Assembly: GCA_026393755.1 (NCBI GenBank)
Contig: JAPKZO010000008.1
Coordinates: forward strand, 1-64,000
Direction of reading: 5' to 3'
Origin: Acidobacteriota bacterium
GTDB taxonomy: Bacteria > Acidobacteriota > Vicinamibacteria > Vicinamibacterales > JAKQTR01
Length of the DNA: 64,000 nucleotides
Part shown: positions 8,339 to 18,070 of the stretch, one piece after another
Numbering within the stretch: the first letter of the stretch is position 1
Layout: every line of letters starts with the position of its first letter
The notes under the pieces: model-generated
The model's input: only the letters and a program-made list of their open reading frames with translations
Database searches by the model: none
What the model was told of the DNA's origin: nothing
Program-made: the position numbers and the translations under genes

Positions 8339-9073
8339 TCACGAACGTTTTGAGGCGCTGTAGAGATAGACGACGCCCAGGGTCAACTGGACGGCGCGCA
8401 CGTCAATAAATCCTTGCGCCTTCAACGTCGCAACGAGCGCACCCGGCTCGGGAAACGTGCTGACCGAAGCCGGCAGGTAGCGATACGCCGACGTGTGGCC
8501 GGACAGCAATCGACCGATCCGCGGCAGTACGTGGCGAAAGTACGCCAGGTACAACTGTCGAATGCCCGGGGTCGGCGGCAGGCCAAACTCGAGCACGGCG
8601 AACCGCCCTCCCGGGCGCAGGACGCGCAGCACGTCTTGAAATACGACGTCCGGTGCCTCCACGTTTCGAATGCCGAAGGCGACCGCTGCCGCATCGACGC
8701 TCCCGGACCGCACCGGGATCCGCATCGCGTCGCCCTGCGTGAGCCAGACGGCATCGGCGAGGCCCCGCCGGACGAGTTTCCGCGCGCCGTACCGCAGCAT
8801 GCCGCGCGAGAGGTCGACGCCGACCACCCGTCTGGCGCCCCGGCGTCCCCTCGTCGCCGCAATCGCCAAATCAGCGGTGCCGCAACACAAGTCGAGCACC
8901 GTCTCGCCGCCGCCGAGACCCAGGGCGGCAATCGCCTTCCGCCGCCACCACGCATCCAGGCCGCCGCTGAGGACGCGGTTCAGCAGATCGTAGCGATGGG
9001 CAATCGCATCAAACATCCCGCCGATGCGGGCGGGCGCCTTGTCGCGTCCGAGTTCAGCGGCGTCTGGCGTCAC
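8339..9073 (-). CDS. menG: Demethylmenaquinone methyltransferase (UbiE/MenG)
   Basis: This SAM-dependent enzyme makes the last step of menaquinone synthesis, methylating the ring of demethylmenaquinone. The 244-residue product has the family opening GMFDAIAHRYDLLNRVLS, the SAM loop VLDLCCGTADLA, and the late RNVEAPDVVFQDVLRVLRPGG segment. I chose the GTG at 9073, which overlaps the ubiX stop (GTGA); an earlier GTG at 9094 has no ribosome site. It closes a four-gene menaquinone set (mqnX-like, ubiA, ubiX, menG). Confidence 0.93.
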   Translation of the reverse strand: MTPDAAELGRDKAPARIGGMFDAIAHRYDLLNRVLSGGLDAWWRRKAIAALGLGGGETVLDLCCGTADLAIAATRGRRGARRVVGVDLSRGMLRYGARKLVRRGLADAVWLTQGDAMRIPVRSGSVDAAAVAFGIRNVEAPDVVFQDVLRVLRPGGRFAVLEFGLPPTPGIRQLYLAYFRHVLPRIGRLLSGHTSAYRYLPASVSTFPEPGALVATLKAQGFIDVRAVQLTLGVVYLYSASKRS

Positions 9074-9705
9074 CGCTCGACCTGGCCGGACCACGCGGGA
9101 TAGAGGTGGTGTTCCACGCCAAGCACCGACAGGATCTTGCCGGCCATGAAGTCGGCCAGATCATCGAGCGACTTCGGCACCTGATAGAAGGCGGGCATCG
9201 CGGGAACCACAATCACGCCGGCCTCCGCGCAGAGCACCATGTTGCGCAGCTGCGGCAGGCTCATCGGTGTTTCGCGGGGCACGATCACCAGGGGTTTCCG
9301 CTCCTTGAGCATCACGTCGGCGGCGCGCTCGACCAGCGTGCGCGACAGCCCGTTCGCGACCCCGGCCATGGTCTTCATCGAACACGGCACGATCACCATG
9401 CCGTCGGCAGATCGGCTGCCGCTCGCGATAGACGCACCGAGGTCCCGGTTGCTGTGCAGAGCGTAGTGCCCTCGCAACACGCCGTCTCCATACTTGGTCT
9501 GAAGATACTCCATCAGCGCGTCGCCGGACGCCTCGGTGTCGAGCTCGTCGCGCAGCAGACGACGACCGAAATCCGTCACGACCAGATCGAGGTGGCAGCC
9601 TTGCTCCAGCAGCGCCGCAGCGGTCCTGGCGGCATACAGAGCGCCGCTGGCCCCGGTGATGGCAACCACAAAACTCCGAGGACGGATCAGCGTGTCAGTG
9701 GACAT
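9070..9705 (-). CDS. ubiX: Flavin prenyltransferase UbiX (MqnM-type)
   Basis: UbiX prenylates FMN to make the cofactor used by UbiD-family decarboxylases. The 211-residue protein shows the Rossmann-like start VVAITGASGALYAARTA, the GSRSADGMVIVPCSMKTMAGVANGLS loop and the REKPL-like KERKPLVIVPRETPMS motif. A UbiD partner is encoded at 19761-21242. In genomes using the futalosine pathway this pair is expected to decarboxylate the prenylated naphthoate intermediate. The ATG at 9705 overlaps the end of ubiA by 11 bp. Confidence 0.94.
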   Translation of the reverse strand: MSTDTLIRPRSFVVAITGASGALYAARTAAALLEQGCHLDLVVTDFGRRLLRDELDTEASGDALMEYLQTKYGDGVLRGHYALHSNRDLGASIASGSRSADGMVIVPCSMKTMAGVANGLSRTLVERAADVMLKERKPLVIVPRETPMSLPQLRNMVLCAEAGVIVVPAMPAFYQVPKSLDDLADFMAGKILSVLGVEHHLYPAWSGQVER

Positions 9706-10549
9706 AAATGGCCGCGGCCGTAGTGATGAAGTACAGGATGCCGACATACCCGTTCAGGTCGAACGCGAACTTGACACGGGTGAGATCGCGGACCGAGACG
9801 AGCGACTGCTCGTACGCCAGCAGCACCGCCACACCGGCCACGCCGCCCAGATAGATGCCTCCCAACGGCACGACCAGCCCCAACGCAGCCAGGCAGACGA
9901 TGGTCGCGACGTGAAGGCCTCGCGAAATCCCCAACGACACGGCCACGCCAAAACGCTGTGGAATCGACTTCAGCCCGCGTGCGCGGTCGAAGTCGAGATC
10001 CTGACAGGCGTACAACACGTCGAATCCGCTCACCCACGTGCCGATCGCCAGCGCCAGCAGCCACGGCTCCCATCCCTCGCGCCCGCCTGCTGCCAGCCAT
10101 CCGCCAACCGGCGCCACGGCCATTGCGAGACCCAGAAATGCCTGCGTCGACCAGGTGAACCGCTTGGCCAGCGAGTACCAGAAGACGATCGCGAGCGCCA
10201 CCGGCGAGAGCGCCAGACAGACGGGGTTGAGCGCGGCGGCCGCCAGCACGAACGCCGCCGATGAGACCATCACGAACAGCACCGCCTCACGAACGCTCAT
10301 GCGGCCGGCGGGCAGTTCGCGACCGGCCGTGCGGGGATTGAGCGCATCGAACCGGGCGTCGACGAGCCGGTTGAATCCCATCGCGGCACTGCGCGCGGTG
10401 ATCATCGCCACGACGATCCAGATGACGCGTCCGGCCGTCAGAGGCACCCGGCGCGACGCCAGCATCATTCCGGTCAGCGCAAACGGCAACGCGAAGACCG
10501 AGTGGCCGATGCGCACGAACGAAGCGTAGGTCAGCAGCTGATTCAGCAC
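9695..10549 (-). CDS. ubiA: UbiA-family polyprenyltransferase (MqnP-type)
   Basis: This integral membrane prenyltransferase probably attaches the isoprenoid tail to the naphthoate ring of the menaquinone precursor. The 284-residue product has many hydrophobic helices and both Asp-rich motifs: NRLVDARFD (followed by ALNPRTAGRELPAG) and YACQDLDFDRARGL. The GTG at 10549 gives the family length and overlaps the preceding deaminase gene by 7 bp; an ATG at 10603 is in frame but would add 18 residues of unlikely sequence. The neighbours ubiX and menG make 4-hydroxybenzoate as substrate less likely than the futalosine-route naphthoate. Confidence 0.9.
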   Translation of the reverse strand: MLNQLLTYASFVRIGHSVFALPFALTGMMLASRRVPLTAGRVIWIVVAMITARSAAMGFNRLVDARFDALNPRTAGRELPAGRMSVREAVLFVMVSSAAFVLAAAALNPVCLALSPVALAIVFWYSLAKRFTWSTQAFLGLAMAVAPVGGWLAAGGREGWEPWLLALAIGTWVSGFDVLYACQDLDFDRARGLKSIPQRFGVAVSLGISRGLHVATIVCLAALGLVVPLGGIYLGGVAGVAVLLAYEQSLVSVRDLTRVKFAFDLNGYVGILYFITTAAAIYVH

Positions 10550-11781
10550 GACGGCGACTCGATCCACTGCACGAGGTCGGGGGTGATTCCCGACACCAGG
10601 CATTGTTCCACATCCGCCGTGCCGGCAGGAATCTTCACGGCGACAAGCGCGGCCCGTTTCCCGGCCTCGATCGTCCCGTGTTCACCTCCGAGGCCGAGCG
10701 CGACGGCGCCGTTGGTCGTTGCACACGCGAGCAGGTCTGATGACGGCACATCTGGCGCCAGGCCGTGCAGTTCGGCCAGTTCCGCAAACAGGTTCAGGTC
10801 CAGTACGCTCGCGAGGCTGTCGGTGCCAAGGGCGATCCGTACGCCCGACTTGAAGAAACGGGCCACCGGCGGCGCGCCGACGCCGACGTGGACGTTGCTG
10901 CGCGGGCAGGTGACCAGGGTCGCCCCGCGAGCCGCGAGCAGATCGAGCTCGGTGTCATTCAGTTGCACGCCGTGTACGGCGAGGGTCCCGGCATCCCAGA
11001 ACGTCATCCGATCGAGAAAGGTGATCGGGCCACACTGCGGTACGACCCAGCTCCGATTCCAGGCGCCTATCGACCGGATCACGTCGCGCCATCGTCCGCC
11101 GCCTGTGAGCAGCAGGTCCATCTCCTCGGGCGATTCACCGACGTGGACGGAGGTTGGGATAGTGCGCTCCGGCAGTCGGGTGTCGCGGATGGCCTCGAAG
11201 ATGCCGGGCGCCACCGAGTAGGGCGCGTGAGGCGCCAGGGCGAGCCTCCACCCCGGAATCTCGGGCACTGCCTCGATCCTCGACTGCGCCTTCGCGACAA
11301 ATGCCGCCGGATCCGAGGCGTTGAACTTGAGAATCTCGTGGAAGACGACACCAACCAGGCCGCTCGACGCCAGCAGGTCGAGTTCCAGAAGCTCGTTGCT
11401 GACATCGCCGACAACGCCGGTGCCGGACGCCCGCATCTCGGCCAGGGCGTTCCTGATGCTTGTTCGAACCGTTGCCTGGCTGGCGGCCTGGAACGGGGAC
11501 AGACGCAGCTTCATCTGCGCCATCACCCAGTCGATGAAGTTGTGCCCGGGCGGCACGCGCCCGCGCAGCCACGACAATTCCAGGTGCGTATGCGCGTTGA
11601 CCAGCGCCGGCATCACCGCCACATCGCCCAGTTCCACGTCTTCGTGCCCGGCGCCTGACGACCAGGCGCGGTCGGCGGCATCACCGAGCGCCACGACGCG
11701 TCCGCCGCTGGTGCGAACCCATCCGTTGCGAATCGGCGGACCCGCTATCGGAACGATCCACGATGCGTGATAGGTGGGCAT
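10543..11781 (-). CDS. mqnX: Amidohydrolase, probable aminodeoxyfutalosine deaminase (MqnX-type)
   Basis: The 412-residue protein is a metal-dependent amidohydrolase of the adenine/adenosine-type deaminase group. Visible ligands are the HxH of VNAHTHLELSWLRG (about residues 63-66), a histidine in LAPHAPYSV, another in VHVGESPEE, and the aspartate in LGTDSLAS. The NAHTHLELS form is the one I associate with deaminases of the futalosine pathway, which convert aminodeoxyfutalosine to dehypoxanthine futalosine precursor. The adjoining ubiA-ubiX-menG genes and the mqnA/mqnC genes nearby support this; substrate is inferred, not seen. Atrazine/guanine-type deaminases are the alternative. Confidence 0.75.
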   Translation of the reverse strand: MPTYHASWIVPIAGPPIRNGWVRTSGGRVVALGDAADRAWSSGAGHEDVELGDVAVMPALVNAHTHLELSWLRGRVPPGHNFIDWVMAQMKLRLSPFQAASQATVRTSIRNALAEMRASGTGVVGDVSNELLELDLLASSGLVGVVFHEILKFNASDPAAFVAKAQSRIEAVPEIPGWRLALAPHAPYSVAPGIFEAIRDTRLPERTIPTSVHVGESPEEMDLLLTGGGRWRDVIRSIGAWNRSWVVPQCGPITFLDRMTFWDAGTLAVHGVQLNDTELDLLAARGATLVTCPRSNVHVGVGAPPVARFFKSGVRIALGTDSLASVLDLNLFAELAELHGLAPDVPSSDLLACATTNGAVALGLGGEHGTIEAGKRAALVAVKIPAGTADVEQCLVSGITPDLVQWIESPSC

Positions 11782-11796
11782 ACGTGAGCGAGCACC

Positions 11797-11824
11797 AGTC
11801 AGTAGTCAGTAGGCGGTAGACGGT
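11797..11824. repeat. Four degenerate 7-bp tandem units
   Basis: The plus strand reads AGTCAGT, AGTCAGT, AGGCGGT, AGACGGT in a row. It lies in the short gap between the deaminase gene and doxX. Similar 7-bp arrays with other unit sequences occur at 41421, 45460 and 53597. Confidence 0.7.
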
Positions 11825-11836
11825 GGAAATCCGTAG

Positions 11837-11856
11837 GGGCACGGCATGCCGTGCCC
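11837..11856. repeat. Perfect 20-bp palindrome downstream of doxX
   Basis: GGGCACGGCATGCCGTGCCC is an uninterrupted palindrome three bases beyond the doxX stop codon. As RNA it would fold into a perfect hairpin but there is no U-run after it on either side, so it may be a dispersed palindromic repeat rather than a simple terminator. Confidence 0.7.
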
Positions 11857-11858
11857 GC

Positions 11859-12245
11859 TCAGTCTTTCTTATCGATGCCCCATTTGCCTGCGCCTCGGCA
11901 GCCGATCAGGAGGAATACGAAGCAGTAGAGAACGGCCAGTTCGCCCTGATTGACGCCCGGGAAGAACGCGGAACCCATCTGGAATTTCCAGTGGAACTGG
12001 AAGTACGCGACGGCCATCTCGCCGCTGCAGAGAATGGCCGCGGCGCGCGTCCCGAAACCCAGCAGCACCGCAAGGCCTCCCACCAGTTCGATGGCCCCGC
12101 CGAACCAGAGCTGAGACCCAACCGGCGGCTGGAACTGAGACAGTACGCCCAGGATCTTCTGAGCGCCGTGGAACGAGAACATGAATCCCGCGACAATTCG
12201 GAGCAGCGCGTACGCATGGTCGCCGTACTTCTCGAGGATCTTCAT
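11859..12245 (-). CDS. DoxX family membrane protein
   Basis: The 128-residue protein has four hydrophobic helices and the DoxX pattern: LLRIVAGFMFSFHGAQKI near the start, FGGAIELVGGLAVLLGFGTRAAAILCSGEMAVAYFQFH in the middle. DoxX proteins are inner-membrane proteins of poorly known role, tied in some species to thiol or quinone redox control. The ATG at 12245 has GGAGG nine bases upstream. The open frame continues to 12764 but that part is another gene in a different frame. Confidence 0.88.
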   Translation of the reverse strand: MKILEKYGDHAYALLRIVAGFMFSFHGAQKILGVLSQFQPPVGSQLWFGGAIELVGGLAVLLGFGTRAAAILCSGEMAVAYFQFHWKFQMGSAFFPGVNQGELAVLYCFVFLLIGCRGAGKWGIDKKD

Positions 12246-12349
12246 CGTTGTATTCCTCCGTCTGGTTGGTCCGACTTCGGCAGCGGGAACGACGACGGTG
12301 TTCGGCGCTGCACTTGCCCGGTACGACGTCGACGACCGAATCCCGGTGT

Positions 12350-12652
12350 TCAGATCCGGGCTGGCGCGATGCCTTTCCGAACCGCCATGCCGCCGTACGC
12401 TCCGGCGAAGGCGATCAGCAGGGCGAGCACCGAGCCGTAATTGTGCGTCATGACAATCCCCAGCAGGGGAATCCACAGGCCCACGGCGAGAGCCCAGAGC
12501 CATGGGCGTTTCGGCCCGATCAACCCGAGTATCGCGCAGACGGCGAGAATCGCGAACGCGGTGACGCCGGCGTCGTCCCAGCCTGGCCGGCTGTCCACGT
12601 AAGTGATGAGCGCGCCGGACACGAGCGCAAGCACCGGCAGCACCTTCTGCAT
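12350..12652 (-). CDS. Small integral membrane protein, unrecognised (100 residues)
   Basis: I do not recognise a family. The protein is almost wholly hydrophobic with about four helices (VLPVLALVSGALITYV, AGVTAFAILAVCAILGLIG, LWALAVGLWIPLLGIV, LLIAFAGAYGGMAV) and short charged loops (DSRPGWDD, GPKRPW). The ATG at 12652 has GGAG eight bases upstream. It lies 104 bp before doxX on the same strand and may share a transcript with it. Confidence 0.75.
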   Translation of the reverse strand: MQKVLPVLALVSGALITYVDSRPGWDDAGVTAFAILAVCAILGLIGPKRPWLWALAVGLWIPLLGIVMTHNYGSVLALLIAFAGAYGGMAVRKGIAPARI

Positions 12653-12817
12653 CGTGACGCTCCGACTTCTTCGCGGCAATTTCTGTCAGCAGCCTGACAA
12701 TGTCGTCCATCTGCTTTGACGCCTTCCGGCTATTGCGGTAGATGACCCCCAGGCAGCTCCACAAACCCAGCAGCGCAATACTGACCCAGAGTTCAACCCA
12801 TTCATAGACATCCCTCC
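12650..12817 (-). pseudogene. Possible broken small membrane-protein frame
   Basis: A GGAGGG ribosome site (12812-12817) stands six bases before an ATG at 12805, but that frame gives an unnatural peptide. Shifting by one base gives a natural-looking helix followed by a charged segment: YEWVELWVSIALLGLW ... IYRNSRKASKQMDDIVRLLT, ending near the start of the next gene with no stop. No start codon exists in that frame. This could be a frameshifted gene, a sequence error, or chance. Confidence 0.3.
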
Positions 12818-12853
12818 ATCTTGATTCGCGTGCCGCCTGAATAGTCTACATGT

Positions 12854-13834
12854 TCACTTCTTTTGCCACCTGTCATCCTTCTCCAGCACGCTCCGCACTC
12901 GGTCGCCGTCGAGCCACTTCTTCGCCTCCGGATCGGCGCAAAGATACGCATCCCAGAAAGCGGTCGTCACGGCCAGAATCGCGCGATGATGGTTTGGATT
13001 GCGCTTCTCTGCGTCACCGGGAAGCGCCCGATCGGTGAACGCGGAGTGTTCCGCCTTGTTCAGCACCAGTTCGTACTTCCCACGCGGCGGCAACGCCGGG
13101 AACACGCTGAGACGCGATGGCAGGTCGGCGTCTCCAATGATCGCGGTGTCCAAGGTCCCAGTGAGCAGCATCCACGGAATGGCGACGCGACCAAATGACT
13201 GCTTCGGATCACCTCGCCGGGGCCCGCTCGGGCTCATCACGACGGCCGCTCTGATTCGAGGATCGGTGAAGCCCCTCCCTATCGGAAAGAACTGGCCGCT
13301 CACCGCCTGGGTGGTCACCGCGCCAAAGGAATGGCCCGACATCCCGATTCGTTTCAGGTCCAGCCGCCCTGCCAGGACGTGCGACGCCGCGGAGTTCCAC
13401 CGTTCGAGCTGATCGAGTACCGCTGACACATCTCTGACCCGACGCTCGAAGTTCTCCAGATCGGCCGCCTGCCTCATCGCCGCCATCCGCTGAGCGGGCG
13501 GCGTGTCCTTCCACACGCCATTGTCACTTCCCGGATGCTGCAAGAACACGGCGACATAGCCCCTCAACGCCCAGTGATTGCCCAAGTACTCCGAACCTGC
13601 CCGGTTTCCGCCAAGACCGTGACTGAAGAGCACCACCGCTGCGGGCCTCCGGCCGCTCGGCAGGTAGACGCGGATCGGAATCTCGCGCGAGCGCTGCGCA
13701 TCGCTGACGACCAGTTCTCTCTGTTCGGGTGTGCCCTTCTCGACCAGCAGAGGGTCGTAACCCACGCCCATCCCGGCGGGGCCTGCGCCAGCCGACGCCA
13801 CCACACACAGTGCTGTCGCGACCCAGCCCCTCAT
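12854..13834 (-). CDS. Secreted alpha/beta hydrolase (PAF-acetylhydrolase/dienelactone hydrolase-like)
   Basis: The 326-residue protein starts with a signal peptide (MRGWVATALCVVASAGAGPA), so it probably acts in the periplasm. The hydrolase fold is visible: oxyanion region VVLFSHGLGGNRAGSEYLG, nucleophile elbow GMSGHSFGAVTTQ, an acid in LLTGTLDTAIIGDAD, and a late histidine in KAEHSAFTD. This pattern resembles predicted dienelactone hydrolases and platelet-activating-factor acetylhydrolase-type esterases; the substrate is unknown. The ATG at 13834 has GGAGG seven bases upstream. A fragment of another hydrolase lies directly upstream. Confidence 0.82.
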   Translation of the reverse strand: MRGWVATALCVVASAGAGPAGMGVGYDPLLVEKGTPEQRELVVSDAQRSREIPIRVYLPSGRRPAAVVLFSHGLGGNRAGSEYLGNHWALRGYVAVFLQHPGSDNGVWKDTPPAQRMAAMRQAADLENFERRVRDVSAVLDQLERWNSAASHVLAGRLDLKRIGMSGHSFGAVTTQAVSGQFFPIGRGFTDPRIRAAVVMSPSGPRRGDPKQSFGRVAIPWMLLTGTLDTAIIGDADLPSRLSVFPALPPRGKYELVLNKAEHSAFTDRALPGDAEKRNPNHHRAILAVTTAFWDAYLCADPEAKKWLDGDRVRSVLEKDDRWQKK

Positions 13835-13896
13835 GGCGCACCCTCCCCCGCGGCGCAAGAAGATGCCACGGCCAAGCTCATGCAACCATCTTGAAC

Positions 13897-14169
13897 CTAC
13901 ACCAGATCGTCCAGTGTTCGCGGCCAATCGTCCCGCATCGGGATCATGACGTCGCGCCCGACATGGTCGAAGCTGCTGGTGACGGGCTCGAACTTCTGAG
14001 GTGTCTCGCTCGGCAGACGCGGATCCTGGACAGCTCGCTGCCGCGGCGTTTCAGCGGCCGATGGCCCGATGCACAGCGCGATGCTAACGCTGGCTACGGA
14101 TGTCAGCCATCGCGCCCGACCAGATCGGGATGCGGACCGTCGCGGGTTCTGTCTCATTTCAGGGCTCAT
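13897..14169 (-). pseudogene. N-terminal remnant of a CocE/NonD-type secreted hydrolase
   Basis: The frame codes for 90 residues: a basic start, a signal-peptide-like helix (WLTSVASVSIALCIGPSAAE), then FEPVTSSFDHVGRDVMIPMRDDW and a stop after nine more residues. The F-x-x-V-x-R-x-V-x-I-P-M-R-D segment is the typical beginning of CocE-like acyl hydrolases, which run to about 600 residues. Everything after that strand is missing, so I read it as a truncated gene. The ATG at 14169 still has a good GGAGG site. A short secreted peptide gene is the alternative. Confidence 0.55.
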
Positions 14170-14369
14170 CATGTTCCTCCGGGCGTGCGTCAGGGGGTTC
14201 GCCGCGGGATTGCCCCTCCGACGGGCTGGGTCCGGCGGGGTTCCATCCGCTGGTAAGTCGCGCTAGGATGACACAAGTAGCAGTTGAATTGTCGGCGCCT
14301 GTCGGCCGTAACGACACATCGAGCGCCGGTTGCGCCTCAACGGACGCGAACCGCCGGAAGGATTGACCC

Positions 14370-16223
<1,854 letters not shown>

Positions 16224-16286
16224 ATCGTCGGACAGGGCCGGAGGGCGCATCGCGGTGCGACGCCGGGGACCAGCCGCCTGGGCTTT

Positions 16287-16796
16287 TCAGTAGACGAACG
16301 GAATCAGCTTGCGCACGCGCTGCCGGTAGGCCGCGTAGCGTGGAAACTTCGCCGCCAGCCACGCCTCTTCCCGACGCGATTTCACATCCAGAAGGACAAA
16401 CAAGGCCACGACGTATCCGAGGGTGAGCCATCCCTGGACGTGTAACCACCACCCGAGGCCGAGCGCTAAACCACCGCCGTAGATCGGATGGCGAACCAGC
16501 GCGAAGGGGCCCGTCTGGACGAGGCCGGCCCCGTCCTTCGGATACGGCAACGGGGTCAGGCCGCGCCCCAGACGGACGAACCCGGCAATACCCAGAGCGC
16601 CGCCAGCGAGCATCAGCACGCCGCCAACGACCGAGCACACACGGCCCAATGGAAGCGGCCACGGCGGCTGGCCAGGAAGTGCGCGGGGGCCGAGGAATAC
16701 CAATCCAATCAGAATCACCTGCGCGACGACCAGCCATTCCCCGCGAGCCCCTTTCCACCAGGGCTTGCGATCGGCAGCTGTCGGATCTGGCGACAT
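16287..16796 (-). CDS. Isoprenylcysteine carboxyl methyltransferase-family membrane protein
   Basis: The 169-residue protein has about four membrane helices and the ICMT/PEMT motif GPFALVRHPIYGGGLALGLGW followed by EEAWLAAKFPRYAAYRQRV, the SAM-binding half of small membrane methyltransferases. The bacterial substrate is unknown for this group. AGGAGG stands nine bases before the ATG, and the gene is 22 bp behind mqnC at the end of the menaquinone run. A role in methylating an isoprenoid-linked compound is possible but not shown. Confidence 0.8.
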   Translation of the reverse strand: MSPDPTAADRKPWWKGARGEWLVVAQVILIGLVFLGPRALPGQPPWPLPLGRVCSVVGGVLMLAGGALGIAGFVRLGRGLTPLPYPKDGAGLVQTGPFALVRHPIYGGGLALGLGWWLHVQGWLTLGYVVALFVLLDVKSRREEAWLAAKFPRYAAYRQRVRKLIPFVY

Positions 16797-16818
16797 GGTT
16801 CGATGCCTCCTTGTGCGC

Positions 16819-18024
16819 CTACGTGCGTGTGCGCCGATCCCGTTCAGCTCGGCTGCGGGCCGGATAGTTGATCAGTTCGGCAGGCACCGATCTGTGGCCA
16901 TCCGCCCGCGCCACCGCGAGTTCGAGCAGGCGGGGCACCTGGCGCTCGCGGAAGACGGGACCGCCAAGCACGTCGTAGTGCATGTTGCGGCGCCTCGCCT
17001 CGAAGCCCGCGTCCTCGATGTTCCGGACGATCTCGATCTCGTCCATGCAATAGGCTGCGCCGGCGGCGCGCACCACGTTCTCCTCGATCATGACGCTGCC
17101 CATGTCGTTGGCGCCGTACGCCAGGCTCAACTGCCCCACCTTGGCGCCCTGGGTCACCCACGACGCCTGGAGATTCGGGAAGTTGTCGAGAAACAGCCGC
17201 GCCGTCGCCAGCGTCCGCAGGTACTCGACCGCGGTCGCCTCAACGCCCTGCAGTAGCGTGTGCTCAGGCTGATAACTCCACGCGATGAACGCCGTGAAGC
17301 CGGCGGTCTCGTCCTGCAGCGCGCGCAGCCGGCCCATGTGCTCGATTCGCTCGGCCGGCGTCTCGACCGACCCGTACATCATCGTGGCGGTGGTCCGCAG
17401 ACCGGCCCGATGCGCATGCCGCATGACGTCAATCCATTCGTCGGCCGACGCCTTGCTGTAGCAGTGCAGGAGCTTCCTGACGCGATCGACCAGGATCTCG
17501 GCGCCGCCCCCGGGAATACTGTCGAGGCCTGCCGCGACCAACCGCCTCACCACATCCGGCACGGTCGTCTGCGCCAGCCGGGAGAGGTGCAGCACTTCAG
17601 GCGGCGAAAGCGCGTGGAGGCGAAACGCCGGATACCGCGATTTCACTGCCCGGAACAGATCCTCGTACCACTCAAGCGGCAGATCCGGATTGTGGCCGCC
17701 TTGTAGCAGCAGTTGGCCGCCGCCAAGCGCGATCGTCTCGTCGATCTTCGCGAAGATCTCGTCGAAGCCGAGCACGTAGCCCTCAGGCGATCCGACGGGA
17801 CGGTAGAAAGCACAGAACGAGCAGCGGGCGACGCAGACGTTCGTGTAGTTGACGTTGCGATCGATGATGTAGGTGACAGCGCGATCGGGATGGCGCTTCC
17901 AGCGCTGCTGGTCGGCGAGCTGGCCGAGCAGAGGCGTGGGAGCGGACAGATACATCTCGAGTGCCTCGGCCTCGTTCAGCCTCGCGCCCGCCCGGGCCTT
18001 TTCTGCCAACGCTTCGATGGACAT
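16819..18024 (-). CDS. mqnC: Cyclic dehypoxanthinylfutalosine synthase MqnC (radical SAM)
   Basis: MqnC cyclises dehypoxanthinylfutalosine in the futalosine pathway to menaquinone. The 401-residue protein has the radical SAM cluster motif CVARCSFC (Cys64, Cys68, Cys71) in the family context RNVNYTNVCVARCSFCAFYRP, the SAM-contact stretch SIPGGGAEI, and TATMMYGSVETPAERIEHM. The intact motifs contrast sharply with the cysteine-free relative two genes upstream. The ATG at 18024 has GAGGAT upstream. It follows mqnA with a 46-bp gap. Confidence 0.95.
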   Translation of the reverse strand: MSIEALAEKARAGARLNEAEALEMYLSAPTPLLGQLADQQRWKRHPDRAVTYIIDRNVNYTNVCVARCSFCAFYRPVGSPEGYVLGFDEIFAKIDETIALGGGQLLLQGGHNPDLPLEWYEDLFRAVKSRYPAFRLHALSPPEVLHLSRLAQTTVPDVVRRLVAAGLDSIPGGGAEILVDRVRKLLHCYSKASADEWIDVMRHAHRAGLRTTATMMYGSVETPAERIEHMGRLRALQDETAGFTAFIAWSYQPEHTLLQGVEATAVEYLRTLATARLFLDNFPNLQASWVTQGAKVGQLSLAYGANDMGSVMIEENVVRAAGAAYCMDEIEIVRNIEDAGFEARRRNMHYDVLGGPVFRERQVPRLLELAVARADGHRSVPAELINYPARSRAERDRRTRT

Positions 18025-18070
18025 CGATCCTCAACCCGGTGCCGTGGCGCTTCGGGCACCTGCGGGCCGT

